Shown in pieces: positions 51,063-61,685 of a stretch of DNA of 64,000 bases. Position 1 is the first letter of the stretch. Each line of letters begins with the position of its first letter. Below the pieces are notes generated by a model. It saw only the letters and a program-made list of their open reading frames with translations, ran no database searches and was not told where the DNA came from. The translations under genes were made by a program, and so were the position numbers. The DNA lies in contig CANRIS010000011.1 of the NCBI GenBank assembly GCA_947630725.1, positions 1 to 64,000 on the forward strand. The letters are read 5' to 3'. This DNA comes from an uncultured Clostridia bacterium. GTDB taxonomy: Bacteria > Bacillota > Clostridia > Lachnospirales > CAG-274.

Positions 51063-51093
51063 AAAGGACAGGCAAAACGATTCGGCCTGTCCT
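51063..51093 (-). terminator. Terminator of groEL
   Basis: Perfect 10-bp arms AAGGACAGGC/GCCTGTCCTT, then TTTTATTTTTT on the minus strand. Confidence 0.92.
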
Positions 51094-51177
51094 TGAAAAT
51101 TTGTTTTATTTTTGTCTGTCACGGTGTGCGGCTTTTGTTATAACCGCATCCGTCCCGGGCGAAATATACGGGTGAAT

Positions 51178-52887
<1,710 letters not shown>

Positions 52888-53172
52888 TTATTTTACGATT
52901 GCCAGAATATCCTCGGAGCGTACTATTATGAATTCCTCATCGTCAAGATCTACCTTTGTGCCTGCATACGAAGCATATATGACCTTGTCGCCGACCTTTA
53001 CGTCCATAGGTACGAGCTTGCCGTCCTCTGTTCTTCCGGGGCCTACGGCTATGACTTCGGCCTCCTGGGGCTTTTTCTGCTGGGTCGATGTAAGGATAAT
53101 ACCGCCCTTTGTTTTTTCTTCTGCTTCAAATTCCTTTAAAACGATTCTGTCGCTGAGTGGAACTAATTTCAT
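52888..53172 (-). CDS. groES: 10-kDa co-chaperonin GroES
   Basis: GroEL lid protein, 94 residues, normal length. ATG 53172 is seven bases after AGGAGGTTG; the TTG three codons earlier overlaps that site. MKLVPLSDRIVLKEFEAEEK, the mobile loop GGIILTSTQQKKPQEAEVIA, and DLDDEEFIIVRSEDILAIV match the family. First in the operon; CIRCE lies 25 bases upstream. Confidence 0.99.
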   Translation of the reverse strand: MKLVPLSDRIVLKEFEAEEKTKGGIILTSTQQKKPQEAEVIAVGPGRTEDGKLVPMDVKVGDKVIYASYAGTKVDLDDEEFIIVRSEDILAIVK

Positions 53173-53197
53173 TATAAACAACCTCCTATAATATTTA

Positions 53198-53224
53198 TTA
53201 GCACTCGTTGTCTTTGAGTGCTAA
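53198..53224. promoter_or_regulatory. CIRCE operator (HrcA site)
   Basis: Perfect TTAGCACTC-N9-GAGTGCTAA between the groES promoter and gene. It implies HrcA heat-shock repression; hrcA itself is not in the window. Confidence 0.97.
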
Positions 53225-53237
53225 AACTCTGATTGTT

Positions 53238-53266
53238 ATAATATTCCAAGTATTGAATATATGCAA
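53238..53266 (-). promoter_or_regulatory. Promoter of groESL
   Basis: Minus strand: TTGCAT (53261-53266), 17 bases, TATTAT (53238-53243). The CIRCE lies directly downstream, covering the transcription start area. Confidence 0.8.
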
Positions 53267-53364
53267 TATCCCATTTCGGTCAAAAACCAAACAAAACATA
53301 GGCTTAACTCACATATGCTCTTATTTTCTTAAATTTTTGCCAATTTTCAATATGTCACCTTTGC

Positions 53365-54228
53365 TTATTTCGTTTTGCCTATACCAAGTGATCTGGCATA
53401 ATAGAAAAGATACTGCTGCGCAAAGCCTGCGTAAATTCCCCATTTTTCACGGGCAAAGCTTTGTATTTCCTTCATGGAGACGCACTCACTCGGCCAGAAA
53501 TATTCCATAACTCTCTTTATCCATACGTCAGTGGGAAAAACCTCGCTTTTGCCGAGGGAAAACAAAAGCACGCAGTCGGCTACCTTTACGCCTACGCCCT
53601 TTATTTTCATAAGCTCCTCTTTTGCTCTGTTTGTCGGCAGCCCTTTAAGCTCTTCAAGACATATGCTTTTTTCGGCGATTTTTTCGAGACAGTCCGAAAT
53701 ATATTTGTGACGAAAGCCTGTTTTGCACTCCATAAGACTGTCACGATCCGAAGAAAGCAGAGCCTCGGGAGAGGGAAACAGATATTCTCCGTCACGCTGA
53801 GTTCCCCATTTTTCGGATATGTTTCTTACTGCCCTTTTTATCATAGGTATGCGGTTGTTCTGGGATATAATAAAGGATACAAGGCACTCGAAGGGCTCTT
53901 GGTTCAATATCCTTATGCCGCTGCCGAAATCGCAGGCGGCTCTCATAACCTCATCAACGGAGAGAAGCTCCTTTATATATGTATAATCTCTGCCGAGATC
54001 GAAATATTCATACCATATTTCTCTGAAATCCTTTTCGGAGCAGGGCGAAAAGCTTATGCTGTCTTTGTCCTGCTTTATTGTGAGAACTCTGCCCATGGCT
54101 ACGATTCTGTATTCCTTTTCGGATAGCTTTTCAAACCTGAAACACTGACCGCATTCCAATATCTGTTCTATGTCAAAGCTGTCCTGATCGGTCATTATGA
54201 CCGAGCCTTCCGATTCAAAATATTTCAT
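53365..54228 (-). CDS. 8-oxoguanine DNA glycosylase (OGG-type)
   Basis: Base-excision repair glycosylase/AP lyase, 287 residues. ATG 54228 follows AAGGAAAGGAAA; further upstream codons lack a site. The N-terminal OGG_N domain (EQILECGQCFRFEKL) is followed by a HhH-GPD core: VSFIISQNNRI, the hairpin KIKGVGVKVADCVLLFSLG with the catalytic Lys, and FPTDVWIKRVM with the conserved Asp. The end AGFAQQYLFYYAR is family typical of bacterial OGG1-like enzymes. It may also act on other damaged purines. Monocistronic, divergent from the 54379 gene. Confidence 0.9.
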   Translation of the reverse strand: MKYFESEGSVIMTDQDSFDIEQILECGQCFRFEKLSEKEYRIVAMGRVLTIKQDKDSISFSPCSEKDFREIWYEYFDLGRDYTYIKELLSVDEVMRAACDFGSGIRILNQEPFECLVSFIISQNNRIPMIKRAVRNISEKWGTQRDGEYLFPSPEALLSSDRDSLMECKTGFRHKYISDCLEKIAEKSICLEELKGLPTNRAKEELMKIKGVGVKVADCVLLFSLGKSEVFPTDVWIKRVMEYFWPSECVSMKEIQSFAREKWGIYAGFAQQYLFYYARSLGIGKTK

Positions 54229-54378
54229 AATTATTTCCTTTCCTTGTTGTAAAAAAATATATTTGTGTGTTATAATAATAATATTTATTGGGAAACGCAT
54301 AATTGGGCGCTTCCCTCGCTCTTTGATCTCTCGGATATTGCATAAAAAAATATATACATATGACAGGAGGCATTATAA

Positions 54379-55107
54379 ATGAAAGAAAAGCTGTATACCA
54401 TTCCCGTAACGGAGGCCTTTCAGTCAGACTGCAGTTGTCCCTTGTGCGCCATAAGGGACAAGCTCGACAAGGACGGAGTAGACTATATGATGGGGCCCTC
54501 ATATATGGAGGGAGACATACGAATGGAGACCAACAAGGTCGGTTTTTGCAGAGAACACTATGACAAGATGTATCATATGCAGAACCGACTGGGGCTTGCT
54601 CTTATGATAGACACTCATCTTCAGGAGATCGTAAAGCATCTTGAAAAGGACAAGGACACCCTTAAGGAGGGCAAAAAGGGTCTTTTTTCAAGAGGCTCAA
54701 AAGAAAAACCCGAGCTTCTGTCATTCCTTAATAATATATCAGAAAATTGTTATATTTGCAATAAAATTAACGCAAGCTTTGAAAGGTATCTCGACACGGT
54801 TTTCTTTCTGTGGAGAAAAGAACCTTCGTTCAGAGAGCTTGTGAAAAATTCAAAGGGATTTTGCTTTGAGCATTTTGCGCTGCTGCTTGACAAGGGCAAG
54901 GACGCTCTCTCCAAAGAGAATTATGACAGTCTCGTGGACACCATAGTGCCTAAGCAGATTGAAATAATGAGGGAGCTTGAAAAGGACGTAAACTGGTTTG
55001 TCGAAAAAAACAAGTATGAACACAGAAACGACCCGTGGAACAATGCAAGAGACTCGGTTGAAAGAGCCGTGGGACTTCTTGCGGGACTTGATATGAAAGA
55101 CGAATAG
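54379..55107 (+). CDS. DUF6062-like Cys-rich protein
   Basis: A 242-residue soluble protein common in Clostridia but uncharacterised. Strong ribosome binding site (ACAGGAGG). N-terminal LYTIPVTEAFQSDCSCPLCA is the recognisable start. Cys/His pairs recur: CPLC, FCREHY, CYICNK and FCFEHF, as in two repeated half-domains, suggesting metal binding or redox chemistry. A Lys-rich helical region lies between. It starts a plus-strand run with a membrane protein and an RNase E/G gene. Confidence 0.72.
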   Translation: MKEKLYTIPVTEAFQSDCSCPLCAIRDKLDKDGVDYMMGPSYMEGDIRMETNKVGFCREHYDKMYHMQNRLGLALMIDTHLQEIVKHLEKDKDTLKEGKKGLFSRGSKEKPELLSFLNNISENCYICNKINASFERYLDTVFFLWRKEPSFRELVKNSKGFCFEHFALLLDKGKDALSKENYDSLVDTIVPKQIEIMRELEKDVNWFVEKNKYEHRNDPWNNARDSVERAVGLLAGLDMKDE

Positions 55108-55118
55108 AGGGAAAAAGT

Positions 55119-55763
55119 ATGGAGTTTAAGGATCTTACCTTCAAAAAAAAGATAGAGCATATATGGGAGTATTATAAGGTTCATATTCTGGGTACGCTGC
55201 TATTTGCCGTTATTATAGGCTCATGGATCTACAATGCAAAATTCCGCCCCCAAAAGGAGCTTTTTGCGGGGCTTGCCATAATAGACTACAGGTTTCCCGA
55301 CAATTATTATGACGACCCTCTCTACAACAGAATAAACGAGGCTCTGGGGCTTGAGGGAACAGACTCCGAAGTTCGCATAGAATATTTCTATGACGATCCT
55401 TCCCAGCCCGATTTTATGTCGAATATGATAGACAAGTTCGGCGCTATGCTCCTTACGGGGGACGTAAATATGATGATAATGAACGAGGCGAGTATGGTGG
55501 AGTACGCCGCCAACGACTATCTTCTCGACCTCAGTCTTGTCTATACCGATGAGGAGCTTGAAAATATGGAAAAAGAAGGTATGCTCATAAAAACAGCGTC
55601 GGAGCTTGACTCGGACGAAAAATACTATGCGGTCAGTCTTAAAAATTCAACCTCAATGACGGATATGCCGGGCTTTGATCCGGGCGAAAACTATATAGGC
55701 ATATTCGGAGCCGTTGAAGAGTGGGACAATCAAAAGCAGGTTATGGACTATCTCATAAGGTGA
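55119..55763 (+). CDS. Membrane-anchored hypothetical protein, 214 residues
   Basis: Not assigned. ATG follows AGAGGGAAAAAGT, 11 bases after the DUF6062-like gene. Basic N-terminus (KKKIEHIWEYYKVH), one transmembrane helix at about 23-42 (ILGTLLFAVIIGSWIY), then a 170-residue outer domain rich in Asp, Tyr and Met with MMIMNEASMVEYAANDYLLDLS, a pattern reminiscent of solute-binding-protein lobes. Similar anchored orphan proteins are frequent in Clostridia. Its stop is 10 bases before the RNase gene. Confidence 0.7.
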   Translation: MEFKDLTFKKKIEHIWEYYKVHILGTLLFAVIIGSWIYNAKFRPQKELFAGLAIIDYRFPDNYYDDPLYNRINEALGLEGTDSEVRIEYFYDDPSQPDFMSNMIDKFGAMLLTGDVNMMIMNEASMVEYAANDYLLDLSLVYTDEELENMEKEGMLIKTASELDSDEKYYAVSLKNSTSMTDMPGFDPGENYIGIFGAVEEWDNQKQVMDYLIR

Positions 55764-55773
55764 AAATGACAAT

Positions 55774-56967
55774 ATGAAAAAGGCTGTTATTGATTTTGGG
55801 AAGAATATTATAAGAACGGCTCTTGTGGAGGACGAAAGGCTTGTGGAGCTTGTGCCTGCGTATTATGGCGGAGGCCCCGAAGCGGGGGACATATACACGG
55901 GGACTGTAAAAAGAATACTGAAAAGCGGCTTTGCCTTTGTGGATATAGGGGAGGAAAAAAACGCCTTTCTGTATTTTACCGACAAAAGAGAGGAAGGTCT
56001 GTGGAAAAACGGCAGGCTCGGCATAAAAGAGGGGGACAGCCTTACGGTTCAGATACTTAAAATATCGGAGGGAAAAAAGGGCGCTGCGGCAAGCTCGGCG
56101 CTTTCGCTCAAAGGCAGCCTGTGCGTTGTGGTTATGGGCAGGGGAGACGTGAGAGTATCGAGAAAAATAACCTCCGAAGAAAAGAGAAAAGAGCTGAGGG
56201 CAGTCTTTGAGGGAGACGGCGCTTTTTCGGATTTCGATATCGTCATAAGAACAAAGGCAGCCGATAGCGACCCATCGGAGGTAAGAAAAGAGGCTGCGGA
56301 GCTTATAGAGCGCATAAGAGCCATATCCCAAAAAGCCCTGTTCAGAAAGCCCCCCGCAAGGGTGTATAAAACCGAACCGACAGCGCTTCTGGCAATAAAG
56401 TCCTTTTCTCCCGAAAAAATAACGGTGAACGATATCCGGAAATACTATGAGTATATAGACAGAGAAAGGCTTTTTGAGCCTGAGCCGTATGAAGGTGACA
56501 TACCCATTTTCAGAGAATTTCTCATAGAAAGCAAGGCAGAAAAAGCCCTCTCGCCGCGGGTATGGCTGAAAAGCGGGGGTCATATAGTGATAGAGCCTAC
56601 CGAAGCCATGGTGGTCGTAGATGTAAACTCGGGAAAAAACAACACACGCTCTCACGAAAAAACGGCTTTCGCAACAAATATGGAGGCCGCAGCCGAAATA
56701 CTTCATCAGCTCAGACTGAGAAACCTTTCGGGTACGGTTATAATAGATTTCATAAATATGAATGACGAAAAAAACAACAACGACCTTGTGAGTTTTCTGA
56801 GAGAAGAGGCAAAAAAGGACAGACTTTCCGTCACCATAATAGGTATGACGGCTTTGGGGCTTGTGATACTTACAAGAAAAAGAGAGGGACTTCCGATTGC
56901 GCGTTATCTGACCGCCCCGTGCAGTGCCTGCGGCGGCAGGGGATACAGAGAGATTTCTCCCGAATAA
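55774..56967 (+). CDS. Rne/Rng family ribonuclease
   Basis: A 397-residue RNase E/G-type endoribonuclease, the compact form without a C-terminal scaffold. Residues about 37-110 form an S1 domain (GDIYTGTVKRILKSGFAFVDI). The DNase I-like core carries the Mg-binding Asp residues in MVVVDVNSGK and TVIIDFINM, and ends with CSACGGRGY, close to the Zn-link of RNase E. ATG follows GTGAAAATGACAAT, a weak site. In Clostridia it acts in rRNA/mRNA processing beside RNase Y/J. Often near ribosomal L21/L27 genes; not here. Confidence 0.9.
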   Translation: MKKAVIDFGKNIIRTALVEDERLVELVPAYYGGGPEAGDIYTGTVKRILKSGFAFVDIGEEKNAFLYFTDKREEGLWKNGRLGIKEGDSLTVQILKISEGKKGAAASSALSLKGSLCVVVMGRGDVRVSRKITSEEKRKELRAVFEGDGAFSDFDIVIRTKAADSDPSEVRKEAAELIERIRAISQKALFRKPPARVYKTEPTALLAIKSFSPEKITVNDIRKYYEYIDRERLFEPEPYEGDIPIFREFLIESKAEKALSPRVWLKSGGHIVIEPTEAMVVVDVNSGKNNTRSHEKTAFATNMEAAAEILHQLRLRNLSGTVIIDFINMNDEKNNNDLVSFLREEAKKDRLSVTIIGMTALGLVILTRKREGLPIARYLTAPCSACGGRGYREISPE

Positions 56968-57016
56968 CCATAAATTATATTACACATACGAAAAAAACAA
57001 TACGGAGCTGAAAGCT

Positions 57017-58081
57017 ATGAACAAAAAACTTAAAGAAAAGCTTATCGATATCGAACCGTATATTCCGGGGGAGCAGCCCAAGGGAGACGGTATAATAAAG
57101 CTGAATACAAATGAATGTCCATATCCGCCATCGCCAAGAGTGGCAGAGGCGCTTAAAAAAATAGAGTCGGGCAGGCTGAACCTCTACCCCGATTTTGTAT
57201 GCAAAGAGCTTAAGGAGATAATTTCCGAAAACTATCCCATAAATCCGGAAGAAATTTTTCTCGGCAACGGCTCGGACGAGGTTCTGGCGCTGTGCTTCAG
57301 GGCATTTTTCAATTCAAAAAAGCCTGTGCTTTTTCCCGATATAACCTACTCATTTTATACCGTATGGGCGGAGCTTTTCGGCATACCCTACGGGACGGTT
57401 GCTCTGAGGGAGGATTTTACCCTTGACAAAGAGGGATTTTTTGAGGAAAACGGCGGGGTGGTCATACCTAACCCCAATGCGCCTACCTCCATAGCCGCCC
57501 CCAAAAGCGTCATTGAGGAGATAATCGAAAAAAACAGAGACAGTATAGTCATCATAGACGAGGCATACGTGGACTTTTCGGAGGAGGGCAGCATAGCGGC
57601 TCTTATACATAAATATGACAACCTTGTTGTGGTGCAGACATATTCAAAGTCAAGGGCTCTTGCAGGAATAAGGTTTGGCTATGCTTTTGCAGACAAAGAG
57701 CTTATAGCGGTGCTTGAAGCGGTCAGAAACTCTTTCAACTCCTACACGATAAACACCGTAACAAGGATACTTGCCGAAGAGAGCGGAAAGGACAGAGGTT
57801 ATTTTGAGATTTGCGTTAACAGCATAAAAAGAACCAGACAGAGACTGACAGACGGCCTTTCGGATATGGGCTTTGTCACCTGCCCGTCGGGCTCAAACTT
57901 TGTTTTCACTTCAAAACCGGGAATAAGCGGAAAAGAACTTTTTGAATATCTCAAATCAAAAAATATATATGTAAGGCATTTTGACAAGCCAAAAATCAGC
58001 GATCACCTCAGAATAACCGTAGGAACCGACAAAGAAATTGACACTCTTCTGAACGAAATAGAAAAGTTTTTGCATAGATAA
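57017..58081 (+). CDS. hisC: Histidinol-phosphate aminotransferase
   Basis: PLP enzyme of histidine biosynthesis, 354 residues. ATG 57017 follows CGGAG; an open frame continues into the RNase gene. N-terminal IEPYIPGEQPKGDGIIKLNTNECPYPPSP-like start (cut here), NGSDEVLALCFRAF, NPNAPTS, the catalytic Lys in TYSKSRALAGIRFGYA, and the C-terminal RITVGTDKEID are family hallmarks. Some HisC act on aromatic substrates. No other his gene is near. Confidence 0.9.
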   Translation: MNKKLKEKLIDIEPYIPGEQPKGDGIIKLNTNECPYPPSPRVAEALKKIESGRLNLYPDFVCKELKEIISENYPINPEEIFLGNGSDEVLALCFRAFFNSKKPVLFPDITYSFYTVWAELFGIPYGTVALREDFTLDKEGFFEENGGVVIPNPNAPTSIAAPKSVIEEIIEKNRDSIVIIDEAYVDFSEEGSIAALIHKYDNLVVVQTYSKSRALAGIRFGYAFADKELIAVLEAVRNSFNSYTINTVTRILAEESGKDRGYFEICVNSIKRTRQRLTDGLSDMGFVTCPSGSNFVFTSKPGISGKELFEYLKSKNIYVRHFDKPKISDHLRITVGTDKEIDTLLNEIEKFLHR

Positions 58082-58177
58082 ATTTTTCGCAAAAAAACTG
58101 AACGCTCAGCAGCCCTTAAGACGGCGGAGCTGTCTAAATATATGCGTATAGGGGCGCAGTCATCGGAGGATACAAAA

Positions 58178-58960
58178 ATGAAACAGTATATAGTAGATGC
58201 GTTTACGGACAAGCCTTTTTCGGGAAATCCTGCTGCGGTGTGTTTGTCGGAAAAATGGCTGTCCGATGAGGCTATGATGAAGCTTGCGGCAGAAAACAAT
58301 CTGTCCGAAACGGCTTTTATTGTAAAAGAAGAAAACGGCTATCACCTGCGATGGTTTACACCGAGCAAAGAGGTAGAGCTGTGCGGTCACGCAACATTGG
58401 CGTCGGCGTTCGTTATTCTTAATTTCTGCGAAACGGATACGCAGGAGGTCAGGTTCAACACTCTCAGCGGAGAGCTTATCGTCCGAAAAAACGGCGGCTT
58501 GTACGAAATGAATTTTCCCACATACGATCTCAGGGAAATACCCGTTACCGATGCCATGGAAAAGGCATTCGGCGTTCGCCCCGTAAAGGCTGTTCTTGGG
58601 CTTGATCTTGTGTGCGTCTTTGAGTCCGAAGAAATCATAAGAAGTATGGATCCCGATCGGTCGCTTTTGCTTGGGATTGAAGGCAGAATACAAAATGTCA
58701 CCGCATTGGGAAAGGAAACCGACTGCGTATCCCGCAGCTTTTGCCCCAAGCTCGGCATTGACGAAGATCCCGTATGCGGCTCGGCGCACTGTCAGATCGC
58801 CGACTACTGGGCAAAAGAGCTTAACAAAAAAGAAATCTATGCATATCAGGCGTCGGAGCGAGGAGGATATTTACGCTGCCGAACAGAAGAAAACGGCCGC
58901 ATCACCATAAGCGGCGAGGCAGCCCTTGTAGCCATTTCGGAAATCGTTGCAGAACTTTGA
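58178..58960 (+). CDS. PhzF family isomerase/epimerase
   Basis: A 260-residue protein with the diaminopimelate-epimerase-like fold. ATG 58178 follows TCGGAGGAT; an upstream in-frame ATG (58142) has no ribosome binding site. YIVDAFTDKPFSGNPAAVC, NNLSETAFI with the catalytic Glu, LRWFTPSKEVELCGHATLA and DEDPVCGSAHCQIADYW are diagnostic. Substrate unknown; most PhzF-like proteins in gut bacteria are uncharacterised. It follows hisC by 96 bases and may share its transcript. Confidence 0.9.
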   Translation: MKQYIVDAFTDKPFSGNPAAVCLSEKWLSDEAMMKLAAENNLSETAFIVKEENGYHLRWFTPSKEVELCGHATLASAFVILNFCETDTQEVRFNTLSGELIVRKNGGLYEMNFPTYDLREIPVTDAMEKAFGVRPVKAVLGLDLVCVFESEEIIRSMDPDRSLLLGIEGRIQNVTALGKETDCVSRSFCPKLGIDEDPVCGSAHCQIADYWAKELNKKEIYAYQASERGGYLRCRTEENGRITISGEAALVAISEIVAEL

Positions 58961-59563
58961 CTCCCAACAATGCTGCCTATAGGTTTTTTTCGTCGATTTG
59001 GAATAAATCTCATGTAGGGAATTTGCTTATATTTATACCCATGTAAGACGCCTTATAGCTTATACCAAAACAAACTCAGATAATACATATCCATATAAAT
59101 GCACTGTTTGTAATTATTATAATAATTCTATAAGTATATATTTATATATACAAATAAATATACTTTTGGCACTTTACGCCGCTATTAACAGTATTATAAT
59201 ATAAATAATGAAAAATTTTGCTGTATTTTTCTTATTATATAATACTATTTAATATTATCAAAATAATTCTGAAAGTGCACATATTGACCGAACTTTTTTA
59301 TATTCCATAATTAAATAATGCTGACGATATAATTTATAACAAATCCAATAGTGTCGTTTACATAGTCAAAAAATTTTCAGAATTTAATGGAAATAATTTT
59401 ATCATATCCCTTAACGAATGATACTATTTATATTATATAAAATAATTCTAAAAGTGTATATACAAACCAAAATTATTTTTGTTTTCATAATTAAATAATA
59501 CTGTCGATAAAATTTATAACAATACTAATAGCATTATATGCATAGCCAAAAAATTTTAGAATT
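58961..59563. other. AT-rich intergenic region before the IS1182-type element
   Basis: No gene on either strand. Very AT-rich, largely occupied by degenerate tandem repeats; marks the transition from core to accessory DNA. Confidence 0.65.
59090..59563. repeat. Degenerate tandem repeats, about 179-bp period
   Basis: Two clear copies (about 59240-59391 and 59419-59563) share TACTATTTA, AAAATAATTCT, AAGTG, ATAATTAAATAAT, AATTTATAACAA and CAAAAAATTTT-AGAATTTAA in the same order with a 179-base offset. A poorer third copy precedes them (from about 59090). Confidence 0.7.
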
Positions 59564-59602
59564 TAACCGACAAGTAAGTCCCCCGCCTATTTAGGCGGTG
59601 GG
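59564..59602 (+). repeat. Truncated junction element at the IS1182-type left end
   Basis: Starts with TAACCGACAAGTAA, the closing-stem sequence of the AGCS element, followed by a CCGCC/GGCGG hairpin (59583-59598) equivalent to its long stem. The IS begins immediately after, so the rest is cut off. Confidence 0.7.
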
Positions 59603-61054
59603 CAGACTGTCAAACAACCCCTGTTCCAAATCTCGGAACAGGGGTTGTTTTTTGATAAAACTTCACTTAAAACCGAAAGAATCGTATTTATGATAGAAAT
59701 ATATGAGGTGGAATTGTTGACTTTCCATAAATGAATTGCAAATTTTTTGAGATTCATGCATGCAAATTTAAGCTTGACCCATTTTGATACCTGAGTTAAA
59801 CCTGTTAATGTTGTATACCTCATTGCATGCTTTTCTTTTGCGTCTGCAAATACTCTTTCTATTGTTTCCTTACGCATTTCATATATGACTTTATATTTCG
59901 GTGTATGTCTGTAGTCCTCTGCCAAGTCAAGATAATCTGACCATATATGCTTTGTTACCGTCTTTTGGTGATTTTTGCTATTTGTGCAATTTTTAATGTC
60001 AGGGCAGTTAACGCATTTGGCGGTGTTGCTTTTAAATTGCTTATATCCATCCCTATCTGTAGTCGCATATTTTAAAACTTCATTATTGGGACAGATGACA
60101 CAATCATAGTATTCATCGTATACATATTCATGCGGTCTGAAAAATTCACGATTTCCCATTGGTCGTTTATAAGGCATAATCGGTATTCTTCCATCATCGA
60201 TTATTCTTTTGCATATCCAAGGTGTTTTATAGGCAGCATCCGCAACAATTTCCTTTATTTCGAAAAATTTATCTGTAACAATATCATACAAAGGATCAAA
60301 AGCAATACTGTCGTGTACGTTCCCGGGCGTTACAATACAACCCAATATATAACCGTTCTTGTCGCAAGCTGTATGGGCTTCATAGGCAAACTGTTTCTTA
60401 TGTTCGCCTTTGTGGAAAAGTCCACTGTCAGAATCTGATGTGGACACTATACTTTCTTTTTCTTCGTTGTCTTTTTTGCCTCCGTCAAATGGCTTTTTGC
60501 TATGGTCTTTTCTATCCTCGTTTATCTCTTCCATAAGCTGTTTTTCATATATCCTCGCAGCTTTGTGTATATTTTTCTTTATATATTTCTTTACATTTGC
60601 ATCTGCCTTTATACGTGTGCAGTCTATGAATACTGCCTCCGGTGTCAGATAGCCTTTTTTATTAATCTCATTTAATATCCAACAAAATACTGCTTATATA
60701 ATTTCTTCGTTGAATCTGTGTTTAAAATTATAACTTACAGTAGCAAAATGAGGTATTTTTTCATTCATTGAATACCCCAGAAACCAGCGATAGGCAACAT
60801 TCATTGAAATTTCTTCCGCTGTTTTTCTTAACGACCTGATGCCATAAAGATGTTGAATCAGAACCATTTTGAAAAGTACAACAGGATCTATGCTTGTCTG
60901 CAATTGTCATGGCAATACAAGTCATCTACTATATTATAAATATACGAAAAGTCTACCGCTGATTCTATCTTTCTCAACAAATGATCCTTTTGTACAAAAT
61001 CTTCCATGCTGAAAAATATAACTTGCTCCGTTTTGTTTTGCCCTTACTAAGCAT
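59587..61054 (-). pseudogene. IS1182-family transposase, inactivated
   Basis: DDE transposase in pieces. The N-terminal part (frame with MEDFVQKDHLLRKIESA) is separated by a frameshift near 60905 from SIDPVVLFKMVLIQHLYGIR. A TAA stop at about 60697 interrupts IIYAVFCWILNE-like sequence, and a second frameshift separates the start codon region (ATG 61054 after GAGGTGAT). The C-terminal part from 60534 is intact with GNVHDSIAFDP, EIVADAAYKTP, the Cys-rich VNCPDIKNC and ETIERVFADAKEKHAMRYT. The stop codon lies outside the terminal repeat, in flanking DNA. Confidence 0.9.
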
Positions 61055-61129
61055 AACTATCATCACCTCTATATAATTATACCATATAAATACAAAAGCC
61101 CAGTACTTCTGAGCTTTTTTGACAGTCTG
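59603..61129 (-). mobile_element. IS1182-type insertion sequence, degenerate
   Basis: 1527 bp bounded by CAGACTGTCAAA (59603-59614) and TTTGACAGTCTG (61118-61129), perfect 12-bp inverted repeats extending weakly to 15. An internal AACAACCCCTGTTCC/GGAACAGGGGTTGTT terminator (59613-59649) lies at the left end. No target duplication is visible. Inserted into a junction-type element. Confidence 0.88.
59613..59649. terminator. Hairpin terminator at IS1182-type left end
   Basis: Perfect 15-bp arms with a 7-base loop, T runs on the plus side; on the minus side it would end transposase mRNA. Confidence 0.8.
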
Positions 61130-61685
61130 ATTTATTCGGTATACAAATAAATTTTATTAACCTAAATTCTGAAAGCTGAAAAAACATTATGACTGATTTA
61201 TCGAAAAGCAACTTTCAAGCAAAGCAAGTGGGCTCTTGCTTTGCAAATTATGAAAATTGTATTTTGCAAATTTTGCAAAAATAAAATGAAATTTTGCGTA
61301 GTAAAGCCAACTATAACAAAAATTTATTATAGTTGCTTTATTAATGCATCTTATGAAATTATCATTCTGATAAATTTATACAGCAATTAGTCTTTTAAAT
61401 TTATTACAAGATGTTTTATCTAACCATTTGCCTTATAATATTTTTTATATATCATGTAATATATATAATATTAATTATTTTATATAAAGTTTATATTTTT
61501 ATTATATATGAACTATGATTTTTTATTAAAGGATTGTCAAGCTGTATATTATATGATATACTATATATAATATTATTTAATTATTAATAATTTAAATTTT
61601 GTTGTTATAAAATCATCTGCATAAAGATATGAAAATCTTTAATTAATATATTAAAGGTAAAGTGCATTTAAAGGAGGAGATAATA
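61130..61685. other. AT-rich region before the orphan gene
   Basis: No gene. Two hairpins: GCAAAGCAAG/CTTGCTTTGC (61219-61244, perfect 10 bp) and TAAAGC-c-AACTATAA with TTATAGTTGCTTTA (61312-61350, one bulge). TATAAT-like sequences are abundant, so no promoter can be singled out. Confidence 0.55.

Noticed and set aside
58961..59602. Attachment site or prophage end
   Set aside because: No integrase, no tRNA gene and no duplicated att-like core at the other side; only IS remnants are present.
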